Shown piece by piece: positions 26,305 to 35,342 of a stretch of DNA of 64,000 nt. The notes beneath the pieces are model-generated. The model searched no databases. It saw nothing but the letters and a program-made list of their open reading frames with translations, and had not been told where the DNA came from. The DNA is taken from NCBI RefSeq assembly GCF_900640115.1, contig NZ_CAAAIW010000013.1:1-64000 (forward strand), read 5' to 3'. The position numbers were made by a program, and so were the translations under genes. Numbering within the stretch: position 1 is the first letter of the stretch; the number at the start of each line of letters is the position of its first letter. The stretch is from Legionella yabuuchiae. Lineage in GTDB: Bacteria; Pseudomonadota; Gammaproteobacteria; Legionellales; Legionellaceae.

Positions 26305-27627
26305 TTAAATCGTTATCTCATTTATAATCGCTTTGATTTTAGTATAGCATTCCTCATATTCCTCATGGACATTAGAGTCCATAACAATTCCCCCTCCCGC
26401 TCGTAAATACAATTTATTCTTCTGTGCTATTATTGTACGAATCGCGATATTCATATCAAATCGTCCATGATTTGAAAAATACCCAATATTTCCACAGTAA
26501 ATGCCTCGAGCATAAGGCTCACGTTCGCGAATAATTCGCATCGCCTCAAGCTTAGGCGCCCCAGTGATTGAGCCCCCAGGAAAACACGCTTTAAACGCTT
26601 CAAGAGGATGGGTACCGGATTTAAGCTTCGCTTCGATATTACTTACCAAATGATGCACCTGAGCATAACTTTGAAGCTCACAAAGCGACTGAACACGTAC
26701 TGTCCCCGGCAGTGCAATCTTGCCTAGATCGTTACGCAACAAATCGACAATCATAATATTTTCAGCACGATTTTTCTCACTGAGCTTTAATTGCAATTGA
26801 TACCTCTCATCAAGCAAATGATCATCTGAACGAGGAGCGGAACCCTTAATTGGAGAAACGAATAGGTTTTGATTTTCTCCCAATAAAAATCGCTCTGGGG
26901 AAAAACTTAAAATATCAAACTCAGAGTGTCTTAAAAAGGCAGCGTAAGGGACTTTATTTTGCAAGGATACCTTTTCATAAATCAACCAGGGATCATCATT
27001 AAATTCGGCTAAAAAAGGGATTGTATAATTGACTTGATAAGCTCGCCCCCACCTTAATGCGTGATGAATTTTGCTAAAAGCGTTTAAATATGCGTCTTGG
27101 CTAATGGGTGAACTAAATGCTTTAGAAAGACGAACATCAGGCTCTTGGTTTATGGATGCCTTCCACTGCTGGATAATATCCGATATGATCGTTTTAGTAT
27201 CCGTATGTTGATGAGCAGCAACAACCTCAGCTTTTTGCTGATGATGATCAACAATAATCGCCCAATCATAAAACTTTAAATCTATTAAGGGCAGGTTGTC
27301 TTCTAGCGTTTGGTTGTTGAAATTTAAGCCGGCTAAATACTCGCCAAAATCATATGAAATGTAACCAATGGCGCCGCCTTGAAATGGGTAGTCATAGCAG
27401 GAAGATTTAACTTTAAGCGTATCCTGAAACCCATCCCATAGCTGGGCAATATTAGAGCAGTTACGTTCGATAGTAAACTGATCATAAGGAAATGCCGTAA
27501 GAATGTCATATCGTCCTCGGGCTCGGTCTGTGCTTTGTAACAAGGCAAACCCTGGAAGTTTATTATATAAGTGATAATATTCCCATACTGATGTTGGGTA
27601 TGGTAAAGAATATATACGCAATTCCAT
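26305..27627 (-). CDS. pabB: Aminodeoxychorismate synthase component I (PabB)
   Basis: A 440-residue chorismate-utilising enzyme that forms 4-amino-4-deoxychorismate for folate. The active-site PIKGSAPR, with the PIKG lysine that separates PabB from anthranilate synthase (PIAG), is present. So are ENIMIVDLLRNDLGKIA, VHHLVSNIEAKL, FPGGSITGAPKLEAM and IYCGNIGYFS. The amidotransferase partner PabA is not in this window. The gene follows cvpA by 60 bases, where purF sits in E. coli, linking it with folC of the same run. Confidence 0.93.
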   Translation of the reverse strand: MELRIYSLPYPTSVWEYYHLYNKLPGFALLQSTDRARGRYDILTAFPYDQFTIERNCSNIAQLWDGFQDTLKVKSSCYDYPFQGGAIGYISYDFGEYLAGLNFNNQTLEDNLPLIDLKFYDWAIIVDHHQQKAEVVAAHQHTDTKTIISDIIQQWKASINQEPDVRLSKAFSSPISQDAYLNAFSKIHHALRWGRAYQVNYTIPFLAEFNDDPWLIYEKVSLQNKVPYAAFLRHSEFDILSFSPERFLLGENQNLFVSPIKGSAPRSDDHLLDERYQLQLKLSEKNRAENIMIVDLLRNDLGKIALPGTVRVQSLCELQSYAQVHHLVSNIEAKLKSGTHPLEAFKACFPGGSITGAPKLEAMRIIREREPYARGIYCGNIGYFSNHGRFDMNIAIRTIIAQKNKLYLRAGGGIVMDSNVHEEYEECYTKIKAIINEITI

Positions 27628-27686
27628 TAATCCGGTTTCGCTAAAGTAAGATAAGAACTAATAGGTCTTCTATGAACGATCTAGAG

Positions 27687-28280
27687 TCAAGGCTTAGATA
27701 TAGCGACATAATTATTGTCTTTTTTTAATTCCTTCAGAACAATAGGCTCTGAATAGGTCGTTTGTTCTCCAGTATTTATCCGTTCCTCATGTTTTTTAAC
27801 TTCGGAGATGAAGTCGGGTACATATTGCCCCATCCAATTAACAATCGGATCAAATTTTGCGTATAAACGCGATTGCTCACTATACTCTTGGTACGGAATT
27901 GCTGTAATTTTAACAATAAGCATAATTAAAGCCACGATAAATACACCACGAACGAAACCAAATCCCATTCCTAATAACCGATCCGTTCCACTTAAACCTG
28001 ATCGGGTTAAGATAAAACTTAAAATAGCATTCACCAACCCACCGGCAATCAAAGTCGAAAGCAATACCGCAACAAAAGCAATTGCCAAACGAGCATTTTT
28101 ATCATGAATATAAGGTTGTAGAAAAGAATCAAGTAAGTGTGAATAGCTATAGGCAAGCCATATCGCCAACACCCAGACAATGAGGGCAATAAGTTCCTTA
28201 ACAAAACCTCGAAACAATCCCGTTACAACCGATAGTCCAACGACTGCAAAAATAATATAATCAAGCCAATGCCATGACAT
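27687..28280 (-). CDS. cvpA: CvpA-family membrane protein
   Basis: A 197-residue inner-membrane protein with four predicted spans (WLDYIIFAVVGLSVVTGLFR; LIALIVWVLAIWLAYSY; AIAFVAVLLSTLIAGGLV; GVFIVALIMLIVK). The CvpA signature includes GFVRGV and TRSGLSGTDRLLGMGFGFVR. Named for its role in colicin V production, it has since been linked to envelope homeostasis. It lies 2 bases after dedD, as in the classical accD-folC-dedD-cvpA-purF operon, but purF does not follow. Confidence 0.92.
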   Translation of the reverse strand: MSWHWLDYIIFAVVGLSVVTGLFRGFVKELIALIVWVLAIWLAYSYSHLLDSFLQPYIHDKNARLAIAFVAVLLSTLIAGGLVNAILSFILTRSGLSGTDRLLGMGFGFVRGVFIVALIMLIVKITAIPYQEYSEQSRLYAKFDPIVNWMGQYVPDFISEVKKHEERINTGEQTTYSEPIVLKELKKDNNYVAISKP

Positions 28281-28282
28281 GG

Positions 28283-29005
28283 TTAACTGACTCCTGTTTT
28301 AATCACAAAGCCCTTTAAATGGATACTCTCAGCAAGCTTTTGTTGCAATGCTTTAGCCTCTTCTTTTTTATCCACTTGTCCTACGATTACTTTATAGAGT
28401 TCACGCTTGCTTGTTGAAGAGCGGCTATAAGTCGCTTTATAGCCTTTATGACGCAATTGTTGCACTAACGCTTTAGCGTTGCTTTCAACAGCAAATGAAG
28501 CAATTTGTACCGCATAACCAGTTGGCTGGTTTTTAATCGTATCAGGCTGCTTAGCAAGTTCTTGTTTCTTAGGCGTTATAGTCCTTTCCTGCGTTAATGT
28601 CATCTTTGTAGGCAAAGAAGATTTATTTTTTCTAATGGTGGCTTTAGCAACTTTCGGGGCTTGATGAGGTTGAAGTTGGGTGGTAGATTTTGGTTCAACG
28701 TGCGCTACCTCAGGATTACGGATAGGTTCTGCTTTTACAATTTGAGTTATTTTAGGCTCGGACTCAATTACTTCAGATAAATCTACCTTAGCCACTTTAA
28801 CCGTTTGAAATAGTTCTTCTGAATTAGGCTTGGAAACAGAAGGTTGAGCAGGCTTTTGCGGCAGATGAACCGCAACATTCACAGTGGAGTTCAAGCCATC
28901 GCTCGACTTTTTCATAAACGCAGGTAAAAACAATGCAATAATGGATAAAATCACCACCACACCGACCAGTCGATGCTTACGGCTTTCATCTAGTGTAAAT
29001 TTCAT
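28283..29005 (-). CDS. dedD: DedD-like SPOR-domain protein
   Basis: A 240-residue bitopic membrane protein. It has a cytoplasmic N terminus (MKFTLDESRKHRL), one membrane helix (VGVVVILSIIALFLPAFM), a long Pro/Lys/Gln linker and a C-terminal SPOR domain (YAVQIASFAVESNAKALVQQ onward) that binds denuded septal peptidoglycan. DedD acts in cell division in E. coli. The ATG at 29005, preceded by GGGAGA, is preferred to a TTG two codons upstream. Context between folC and cvpA supports the assignment. Confidence 0.92.
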   Translation of the reverse strand: MKFTLDESRKHRLVGVVVILSIIALFLPAFMKKSSDGLNSTVNVAVHLPQKPAQPSVSKPNSEELFQTVKVAKVDLSEVIESEPKITQIVKAEPIRNPEVAHVEPKSTTQLQPHQAPKVAKATIRKNKSSLPTKMTLTQERTITPKKQELAKQPDTIKNQPTGYAVQIASFAVESNAKALVQQLRHKGYKATYSRSSTSKRELYKVIVGQVDKKEEAKALQQKLAESIHLKGFVIKTGVS

Positions 29006-29051
29006 GACCAATTTCTCCCAATGATAGGGTAATCTCGCCTTTGACCAATGC

Positions 29052-30323
29052 TCAGTGGGTATTAATGATGGATAAAATAGCCCCGACGGTCAGAAACGAA
29101 CCAAATACAACAATCAAATCCTTAGGTTTTGCTTGATTAAGCGCCGAATGGAAGGCATCCACTGGGTTTTCATAACAAAGCGTTGCCGACACAAGGCTCT
29201 GCTCAAATGCCAATGCCATATCGTTTCGGGTTGACGCTCGCTTAGAACTCAAAAGCGCTGGATACCAAAAATCTATTTCTTTAGCGACTGATTTTATTAA
29301 ACCGCAAAGATCTTTATCTTTCAATGCTGCGAATACAGCATGAACCTTTTGTTTAGGCTTATATTGATGGATAAACGTTGCTAAAAGCTCTGCTGCCTGT
29401 GGATTATGGGCAACATCTAAAACAATGGCTGGATGTCTAGGAATTACAGTTAATCGCCCTGGTACATTTATTTTGCGCATAGCTTGATCAAAAATCATAT
29501 CGGAAACTGGCAGCCTGTCATTCAAATGTATTGCTGCTATGACTGCTGCAACCGCACAATTTAAGTTGACCAAAGGTCTTGTAAGATTAATCATTTCACC
29601 TTGATAGGCTATTTGGAGTTCTTCTGAGTTAGAGTAATAGTTATAGGCTTTAGCGAGCTGATACACTGGGGCATTTAACGATTCAGCATAACGCAACACA
29701 CTCAAAGGAAGAGCATTGTCAGCATAAATTACTGGCTTTTCGGGTCTGATAATACCCGCTTTCTCATATCCAATTTCTTCGATGGTGTTTCCAAGAGTCT
29801 CTTGATGGTCAAGGCCAACCGTTGTAATGATCGCCAAATCTGAATCTATAATGTTTGTAGCATCGAGTCGTCCTCCCATCCCAACCTCAAGAAGAATGAC
29901 CTCTGCTGCATATCTTTTAAAGCACCACAAAGCCGCCAGTGTACTCATCTCAAAATAGGTAAGATGAGTCTCGCCTCGCCCACACTCAATGACTTGAAAA
30001 GCCTCACAAAGAGCCGCATCAGTGACCGGGTTTATATTTAGTCGAATGCGTTCGTTAAACTGAATAAGATGAGGAGAGGTATAGCTACCAACGCGATATC
30101 CAGCTTCATGATAGATTGCTTCCAAACTGGCGATCGTTGACCCCTTTCCATTCGTTCCTGCGACAGTAATAACTAGAGCCTCCGTTGTTGCAAGCCCCAT
30201 TTTGTCAGCCACGTACCGGATTCGGTCTAGTCCAAGTTGCATTTCTTGCTGATGTCGATGTTCCAGCAAGAATAGCCATTCATTTAAAGATTCCGGAAGC
30301 TTTGATGTGCCTAACTTATCCAC
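29052..30323 (-). CDS. folC: Dihydrofolate/folylpolyglutamate synthase FolC
   Basis: A 423-residue Mur-ligase-type enzyme adding glutamate to dihydropteroate and folates. Visible are the ATP P-loop VTVAGTNGKGSTIASLEA, YTSPHLIQFNERIRLN, EVGMGGRLDATNII, ITTVGLDHQETLGNT and VLDVAHNPQAAELLA. Length is normal (about 422). It lies 9 bases after accD, as in E. coli. Confidence 0.96.
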   Translation of the reverse strand: MDKLGTSKLPESLNEWLFLLEHRHQQEMQLGLDRIRYVADKMGLATTEALVITVAGTNGKGSTIASLEAIYHEAGYRVGSYTSPHLIQFNERIRLNINPVTDAALCEAFQVIECGRGETHLTYFEMSTLAALWCFKRYAAEVILLEVGMGGRLDATNIIDSDLAIITTVGLDHQETLGNTIEEIGYEKAGIIRPEKPVIYADNALPLSVLRYAESLNAPVYQLAKAYNYYSNSEELQIAYQGEMINLTRPLVNLNCAVAAVIAAIHLNDRLPVSDMIFDQAMRKINVPGRLTVIPRHPAIVLDVAHNPQAAELLATFIHQYKPKQKVHAVFAALKDKDLCGLIKSVAKEIDFWYPALLSSKRASTRNDMALAFEQSLVSATLCYENPVDAFHSALNQAKPKDLIVVFGSFLTVGAILSIINTH

Positions 30324-30332
30324 GACAAATCA

Positions 30333-31181
30333 TCATTTGGTCAGCTTGGCCACGAGTTCAGCGATTGTATTACGCAATGCTTTCCGTTCAACAATCATAT
30401 CAATATGACCGTGTTCTAGTAAAAACTCACTACGTTGGAAACCTTCCGGCAAGGTTTGACGCACGGTTTGTTCGATTACCCTAGGCCCTGCAAAACCAAT
30501 TAACGCTTTTGGCTCAGCAATAATGATATCCCCTAAACTCGCAAAGCTTGCAGAAACCCCTCCCATGGTAGGATCCGTAAGTACAACAATAAACGGCAAA
30601 CCAGTTTCTGCATACTTTGCTAAAGCAGCAGAAGTTTTAGCCATCTGCATCAATGAAAATAGGCCCTCTTGCATTCTTGCGCCACCACTAGCTGTAAAAC
30701 ACACGTATGCAGATTTTGAGCCCGAAGCTTCTTCCAACGCGATTACAAATTTTTCTCCAACGGTGGCCCCCATAGAACCACCCATGAAATCAAACTCAAA
30801 TGCAGTGGCGACAATAGGCCGACTCATTAACGTTCCCTTCATGGCGATTAAGGCTTCTTTTTCACCGGTAGCTTTCTGAGCTTGGCTTATGCGATCTTTA
30901 TATTTCTTAGAGTCACGGAATTTTAAACGGTCGATGGGCTCAAGGCTTGGCGCTATTTCCACCATACTGGCTTCATCAAAAAATTGTTCTAATCGTTCTC
31001 GAGCGGATAAGCGGTGATGATGGTTACATTTAGGACATACGCTTAAGTTTTTTACTAATTCTGTACGGTATAAAACTTCATTGCATCCCTTGCATTTCAC
31101 CCATAGCCCTTCGGGAACCCCTTTTTTCTGAGAGGTTTCTGTCCTGATTCTAGAAGGCAATAGTTTCTTTAACCAACTCAT
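30333..31181 (-). CDS. accD: Acetyl-CoA carboxylase carboxyltransferase subunit beta
   Basis: A 282-residue subunit of the carboxyltransferase that makes malonyl-CoA for fatty-acid synthesis. It has an N-terminal four-cysteine zinc ribbon (Cys30, 33, 49, 52; CKGC and CPKC). The crotonase-fold carboxyltransferase domain includes [35 protein letters not shown] and [13 protein letters not shown]. It is the first gene of the minus-strand run accD-folC-dedD-cvpA-pabB-nudix. A -10 hexamer lies 30 bases upstream. Confidence 0.97.
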   Translation of the reverse strand: MSWLKKLLPSRIRTETSQKKGVPEGLWVKCKGCNEVLYRTELVKNLSVCPKCNHHHRLSARERLEQFFDEASMVEIAPSLEPIDRLKFRDSKKYKDRISQAQKATGEKEALIAMKGTLMSRPIVATAFEFDFMGGSMGATVGEKFVIALEEASGSKSAYVCFTASGGARMQEGLFSLMQMAKTSAALAKYAETGLPFIVVLTDPTMGGVSASFASLGDIIIAEPKALIGFAGPRVIEQTVRQTLPEGFQRSEFLLEHGHIDMIVERKALRNTIAELVAKLTK

Positions 31182-31210
31182 AATTAATCCGAAATAAAAT
31201 GATGGGGATT

Positions 31211-31216
31211 ATTATA
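31211..31216 (-). promoter_or_regulatory. -10 element of the accD operon
   Basis: A perfect TATAAT on the minus strand, 30 bases before the accD ATG, gives a leader of about 23 bases. The -35 region at 16 bases (TTAAAT) is a weak match. Confidence 0.45.
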
Positions 31217-31314
31217 CCCAAGTATCTTAGGTATTTAACCACTTATTAAGTTTTTTTTAAATACGCCGTTAACCTTGATAGAGTTATTAACGTTAACAAC
31301 GTGTTGAGGTAGTT

Positions 31315-32037
31315 ATGAAAATGTTCATTACCCTATGCACAATCATTGCCATTGTCTTGGCTAGTCCTTATGCGCTTGCTAAAGGGCGATTTGGGGAAAC
31401 ACTTTGTAATGAACCCGATTATTTTTGCATTAAAGTAAAACAAGGAGAAACTTGGGACAGTCTATTTCCAAACATGGAAGAACGAGACATCATACGTCGT
31501 ATTAATCGAATGAACATTCGACTTCGTAAAGGAATGACGCTTGCGATTCCTAAAAATCTTGAGCGATTGACCATCTACGATGTCTCCCCTTTTCCAAGAT
31601 ATATTGAAACTAATGGCGAAAAAGCCATTTACGTCAGCCAGAAAAAGCTGGCTTGGGGCGCCTATGATGAAACCGGCGAATTGGTTTGGTGGGGTCCATT
31701 ATCATCTGGTTCTGGAAAGTGCTCTCAACGTGATAGTTATTGTAAAACGCCATCAGGCTCATTTCGCATTATTCGCAAACAAGATATAGACTGTGTATCG
31801 ACTGCCTTTCCACGTCGTGCGAATGGTGAAAATGGTGGCGCAGAAATGCCCTATTGCATGCATTTTTTTAGAGGTTTTGCCCTCCATGGCAGTGACACTG
31901 TTCCTGGCTATCGCGCCAGTCATGGCTGTGTCCGTATTTTTATTGAAGATGCGCGATGGTTGAATGAAGAATTCATTGACCTTCCGGGGTATGGCATGAA
32001 AGGAACCCGCGTTATCGTTGATTCTTCAGAGAGCTAA
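31315..32037 (+). CDS. L,D-transpeptidase (YkuD family) with LysM-like segment
   Basis: A 240-residue exported enzyme: signal peptide MKMFITLCTIIAIVLASPYALA. A LysM-like domain follows (CIKVKQGETWDSLF with LRKGMTLAIPKN). The YkuD catalytic domain has His191 (ALHGSD) and nucleophile Cys205 in SHGCVR. Such enzymes make 3-3 peptidoglycan crosslinks or attach lipoproteins and proteins to the wall. Extra cysteines (31, 38, 136, 143, 160, 181) could form disulfides in the periplasm. GAGGTAG lies just before the ATG, and an 18-base imperfect palindrome (31283-31300) overlaps the leader. It is monocistronic, divergent from accD. Confidence 0.9.
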   Translation: MKMFITLCTIIAIVLASPYALAKGRFGETLCNEPDYFCIKVKQGETWDSLFPNMEERDIIRRINRMNIRLRKGMTLAIPKNLERLTIYDVSPFPRYIETNGEKAIYVSQKKLAWGAYDETGELVWWGPLSSGSGKCSQRDSYCKTPSGSFRIIRKQDIDCVSTAFPRRANGENGGAEMPYCMHFFRGFALHGSDTVPGYRASHGCVRIFIEDARWLNEEFIDLPGYGMKGTRVIVDSSES

Positions 32038-32056
32038 AAAGAACATTAATTTTCGA

Positions 32057-33589
32057 TTAATTAAAGAAACAGTGAAATTGCTCCTGGCCAATGTGTTTTA
32101 CCATTGGCTTTGCTTTTTCTAAATCTTTAGCAAAAAAACGATCTTCTGACCAAAATGGAACTTCTTTTCGGACTAAACTAATCCATTGCTCAAGGGTATC
32201 GGACGTTTTCAGAGGTCTGCGCAAGTCAATCCCTTGGCAAGCAGCAAGCAACTCAACAGCTAAAATACCGGATACATTTTCGATAATTTCTTTTAAGCGA
32301 TATGCCGCATACGTTGCCATACTAACATGATCTTCTTGATTCGCTGAAGTAGGAATGCTATCGACGCTAGCTGGATGCGCTAATGACTTGTTTGCGCTTG
32401 CGAGCGCCGCGGCGGTTACCTGACCAATCATAAACCCAGAATTTAATCCTGGATTTTGAGTTAAAAACGCTGGTAATCCACCATTAAAATTTGGATCAAT
32501 TAATAGAGCGATTCGGCGCTCTGCAATAGCCCCCACTTCAGATAATGCTATTGCTAATATATCTGCCCCTTGCGCAACTGGTTCTGCATGAAAATTTCCA
32601 CCAGAATATATTTGATCGATCTCAGTAAAAATTAACGGATTATCGGTAGCCGCGTTCGCTTCTCTAGTTAAAATCGTTTCTACAAAACGCATGTTGTCAA
32701 GACTCGCACCAACCACTTGCGGTTGGCAGCGTAGGCAATAAGGGTCTTGCACGCGATCGCAATTCATGTGCGACTGCCTGATGTCGCTTCCCTTTAAATA
32801 ATTGAGCAAAACTCTTGCAACCTGTATTTGACCTTCCTGTCCTCTGGCTGCATGAATTTCAGGATAAAACGCCGTATCACAGCCAAGTGCCGCATCCACT
32901 GAAAGTGCACTAATTGCAACACTGGCAGCTAGAAGAACTTGAGCTTCCAGTAAATAATAATATGCGATCGCCGTTGACACTTGGGTGCCATTAATGAGCG
33001 CCAATCCTTCCTTTGGAGCCAGCTCAAATGGTTCTTGTGAAATAAGCTTCAAGGCTTCACATCCAGAAATTATTTTTCCTTGATATCGAGCTGTACCCTC
33101 TCCAACCAAGGGCAACGATAGGTGCGCTAATGGCGCTAGATCGCCAGAAGCTCCAACAGAACCTTTAGCTGGGATACAAGGATAAATACCCGCGTTATAA
33201 AACTTGACTAACGTTTCAATAATGATTGCTCGCACGCCTGAAAAACCGCGAGCTAAGCTATTAATTTTGAGCAATAAAATCAATTTTACGATCTCATCCG
33301 GAAGTAACTCACCCATCCCCGCGGCATGGGATAAGAGAATCCGACGCTGAAGCGTTGTCAAATCTTCTAAAGAGATTGATGTATTCGCTAATAAGCCAAA
33401 CCCAGTATTGATGCCGTATACGGTGCGATCTTGCTGGATAATATGTTTAACAAATTGTTCGGATTTGGCTACTTTCTCCCAGCATCCCGAGTCAAGAGAA
33501 ATTGGAGAAACATTGCTAATTAGTGCACGAATTTGATTGGACGTGATCTTACCAGGAACAATGGGCATGGCATTCATTAGGGTTTTCAT
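32057..33589 (-). CDS. hutH: Histidine ammonia-lyase HutH
   Basis: A 510-residue lyase converting L-histidine to urocanate and ammonia. The MIO prosthetic group forms from Ala-Ser-Gly in GSVGASGDLAPLAHL. Also visible are NGTQVSTAIAYYYLLEAQ, QDPYCLRCQPQVVGA, TDNPLIF and GGNFHAEPVAQGAD. Length matches the bacterial enzyme. hutU, hutI and a hut regulator are not adjacent, so it is isolated from the usual pathway operon. The gene ends 19 bases from the convergent transpeptidase gene. Confidence 0.95.
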   Translation of the reverse strand: MKTLMNAMPIVPGKITSNQIRALISNVSPISLDSGCWEKVAKSEQFVKHIIQQDRTVYGINTGFGLLANTSISLEDLTTLQRRILLSHAAGMGELLPDEIVKLILLLKINSLARGFSGVRAIIIETLVKFYNAGIYPCIPAKGSVGASGDLAPLAHLSLPLVGEGTARYQGKIISGCEALKLISQEPFELAPKEGLALINGTQVSTAIAYYYLLEAQVLLAASVAISALSVDAALGCDTAFYPEIHAARGQEGQIQVARVLLNYLKGSDIRQSHMNCDRVQDPYCLRCQPQVVGASLDNMRFVETILTREANAATDNPLIFTEIDQIYSGGNFHAEPVAQGADILAIALSEVGAIAERRIALLIDPNFNGGLPAFLTQNPGLNSGFMIGQVTAAALASANKSLAHPASVDSIPTSANQEDHVSMATYAAYRLKEIIENVSGILAVELLAACQGIDLRRPLKTSDTLEQWISLVRKEVPFWSEDRFFAKDLEKAKPMVKHIGQEQFHCFFN

Positions 33590-33656
33590 TAAGGTCTTGA
33601 GTTATCGCATTGTATCAAGCGAAATGATAAATACAAATTGTTACTATAAAAATGAG

Positions 33657-33686
33657 CTCTGTACATGAAAAAATCTGTCATGTACA
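33657..33686. repeat. TGTACATGA palindromic repeat, copy 1
   Basis: GCTCTGTACATGA and TCATGTACA form a hairpin (9-bp stem at 33660-33668 and 33678-33686). A closely related copy lies at 45982-46016. It sits between hutH and the 33832 gene. Confidence 0.6.
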
Positions 33687-33831
33687 AGAAAATATGAGTT
33701 TAAACAAGTGCTTATTCAAAGAATAGTCGTTTCGATCCTATAGAACCCCTAGATAAGAAAAAAAATATTTTATTAGGCAACGTATATGGACTCATCCGTT
33801 TTCGCAATTGTAGCCAATTAGGATCTTGCCA

Positions 33832-35094
33832 TTAACCTTTTAGGGAAGCATTGGATACATCCCCTTCTTCATCCTCCGACTCATCGTCGACTCTATCTGA
33901 TACCCCATCTTCTGCGATATCCGTTTCAACATCAGAATCCCCTTCAGCATCAGAATCCCCTTCAGATTCAGACTCAACCTCGTCAGTAGGACTGCTAACT
34001 TCCGATAACGAAGAATTCGATTCAATAGGGGTTACAGAAGAAGCATAATCAGTCTCTCTCAAATGTTCATCAGAATGCTTCTTAAGGATTATTGCAGCAT
34101 TGTCAGCAGGTATTAATGACTGAGATACCTCAGAAATTAGCGCTTCATCGTTACGTGTGGCTTGTTCAAACTCCAGCTCAGCTTGTTTAAGAAGTAGCTT
34201 TTCTTTATTGTGTGCGGCAGCCAATACGCTAACAGCCGCAATGGCCGTTGCTACTGACGCCACAGCTAAAAGTACGACCCCAACGATTGGTATTGCTAGA
34301 ACTGGAACAAAAATAACTGCTAAACTGGTAAATGCCAGTAATAAACCTGTGAACGATAATCCTGTCCCTAATCTAGAAAAAAAACGTTTCTCCTGACGCT
34401 CTTTATTTTGTTGGTGTTGATGTTCTGCTATCAAAGAGGTTACAGAAAAATCCTTCATTTCTTGTTCAAGGGCTTGCAATTTACTCTTTCTTTCTTCACT
34501 CAGGGTACGCTCGCCAAGTTCCGGATACTTCGATTCCATATACAACTCAGCGGTAGCTTTACTAAAATCAACTGTACCATAACCGAGAATAGCGGCTCCT
34601 ATCACTATTCCTGGCACCAGAAGCCAAGGAAATGCGATGGCCAATACAGATGCCGCTACAATTAAGCCAACCCCAGCACTCATCCAACCAGCATCTAAAA
34701 ATAATCTTCTCTTATTATTGGCCTTGTTCAAGTAAGTGTTCCGTGTTTCAGATAATTCTTTTAGATACTCTCTCACTTTTCCGATTGGATCTTGCCCATC
34801 ATCAAAAGAAGCAGGCTCTGTTGAACTATCTCTAAGTGAAATAAGTTTTGTAATGAACTCATTAAAACGTTGCAGTGCTAGTTGAAAGGTTTCCTGATTA
34901 TTTGTATTGAGCAAAGCTTTTAAATTATCATCGATCATAGCAATAAGCTTTGGATAAGTAGGGGCGTTTGAATCAAATCCAAGACTTTGAAGATACCTTA
35001 TTAATTCTTTACGAATATAAAAAGCGCATTCTAACTCATGCATCAACACATCTTGATTGAATCCTTGAATGTCTTGTTTAAGTTGATCTGCCAT
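33832..35094 (-). CDS. Membrane protein with acidic tail, candidate effector
   Basis: An unrecognised 420-residue protein. Residues 1-130 are helical and soluble. Two hydrophobic hairpins follow (about 135-172 and 243-294, very Ala/Val/Leu-rich), separated by a charged helix around 190-240. The last 75 residues are extremely acidic, Ser/Asp/Glu-rich (GVSDRVDDESEDEEGDVSN). There is no N-terminal signal peptide. A soluble N terminus, paired membrane hairpins and an acidic C terminus are common in Legionella type IV substrates that insert into host membranes, which is an inference here. The acidic tail is encoded partly by an 18-base tandem repeat. The ribosome site (AAGG) is rather distant from the ATG. 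Confidence 0.6.
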   Translation of the reverse strand: MADQLKQDIQGFNQDVLMHELECAFYIRKELIRYLQSLGFDSNAPTYPKLIAMIDDNLKALLNTNNQETFQLALQRFNEFITKLISLRDSSTEPASFDDGQDPIGKVREYLKELSETRNTYLNKANNKRRLFLDAGWMSAGVGLIVAASVLAIAFPWLLVPGIVIGAAILGYGTVDFSKATAELYMESKYPELGERTLSEERKSKLQALEQEMKDFSVTSLIAEHQHQQNKERQEKRFFSRLGTGLSFTGLLLAFTSLAVIFVPVLAIPIVGVVLLAVASVATAIAAVSVLAAAHNKEKLLLKQAELEFEQATRNDEALISEVSQSLIPADNAAIILKKHSDEHLRETDYASSVTPIESNSSLSEVSSPTDEVESESEGDSDAEGDSDVETDIAEDGVSDRVDDESEDEEGDVSNASLKG

Positions 35095-35259
35095 TTTGAA
35101 TGAAACCTTCTTTTTATCAGGGTTTGAGATTCCGGTTTTAGAGTTCAGAATAGAGACTGCAACAAATATTTTTTTAAATTCTGTATCCTGAATATCTCTT
35201 TGTATTGGACTTTAGCAATTTTGGTCAGAGATCTATGCATAATATGGCCTATGAGAAAG

Positions 35260-35279
35260 ATTCCCGCTTTTTTGGGAAT
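35260..35279. terminator. Short ATTCCC/GGGAAT hairpin
   Basis: A 6-bp stem around an 8-base loop containing a T-run, between the 5' end of the minus-strand membrane-protein gene (35094) and rlpA. Its role is unclear; it could form part of the leader of the gene ending at 33832. Confidence 0.25.
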
Positions 35280-35342
35280 GATAATCAAAAACGGCTAAAA
35301 TCCTAGCCTACAAAAATTATAGTAAATGTTTACATTAATTTG

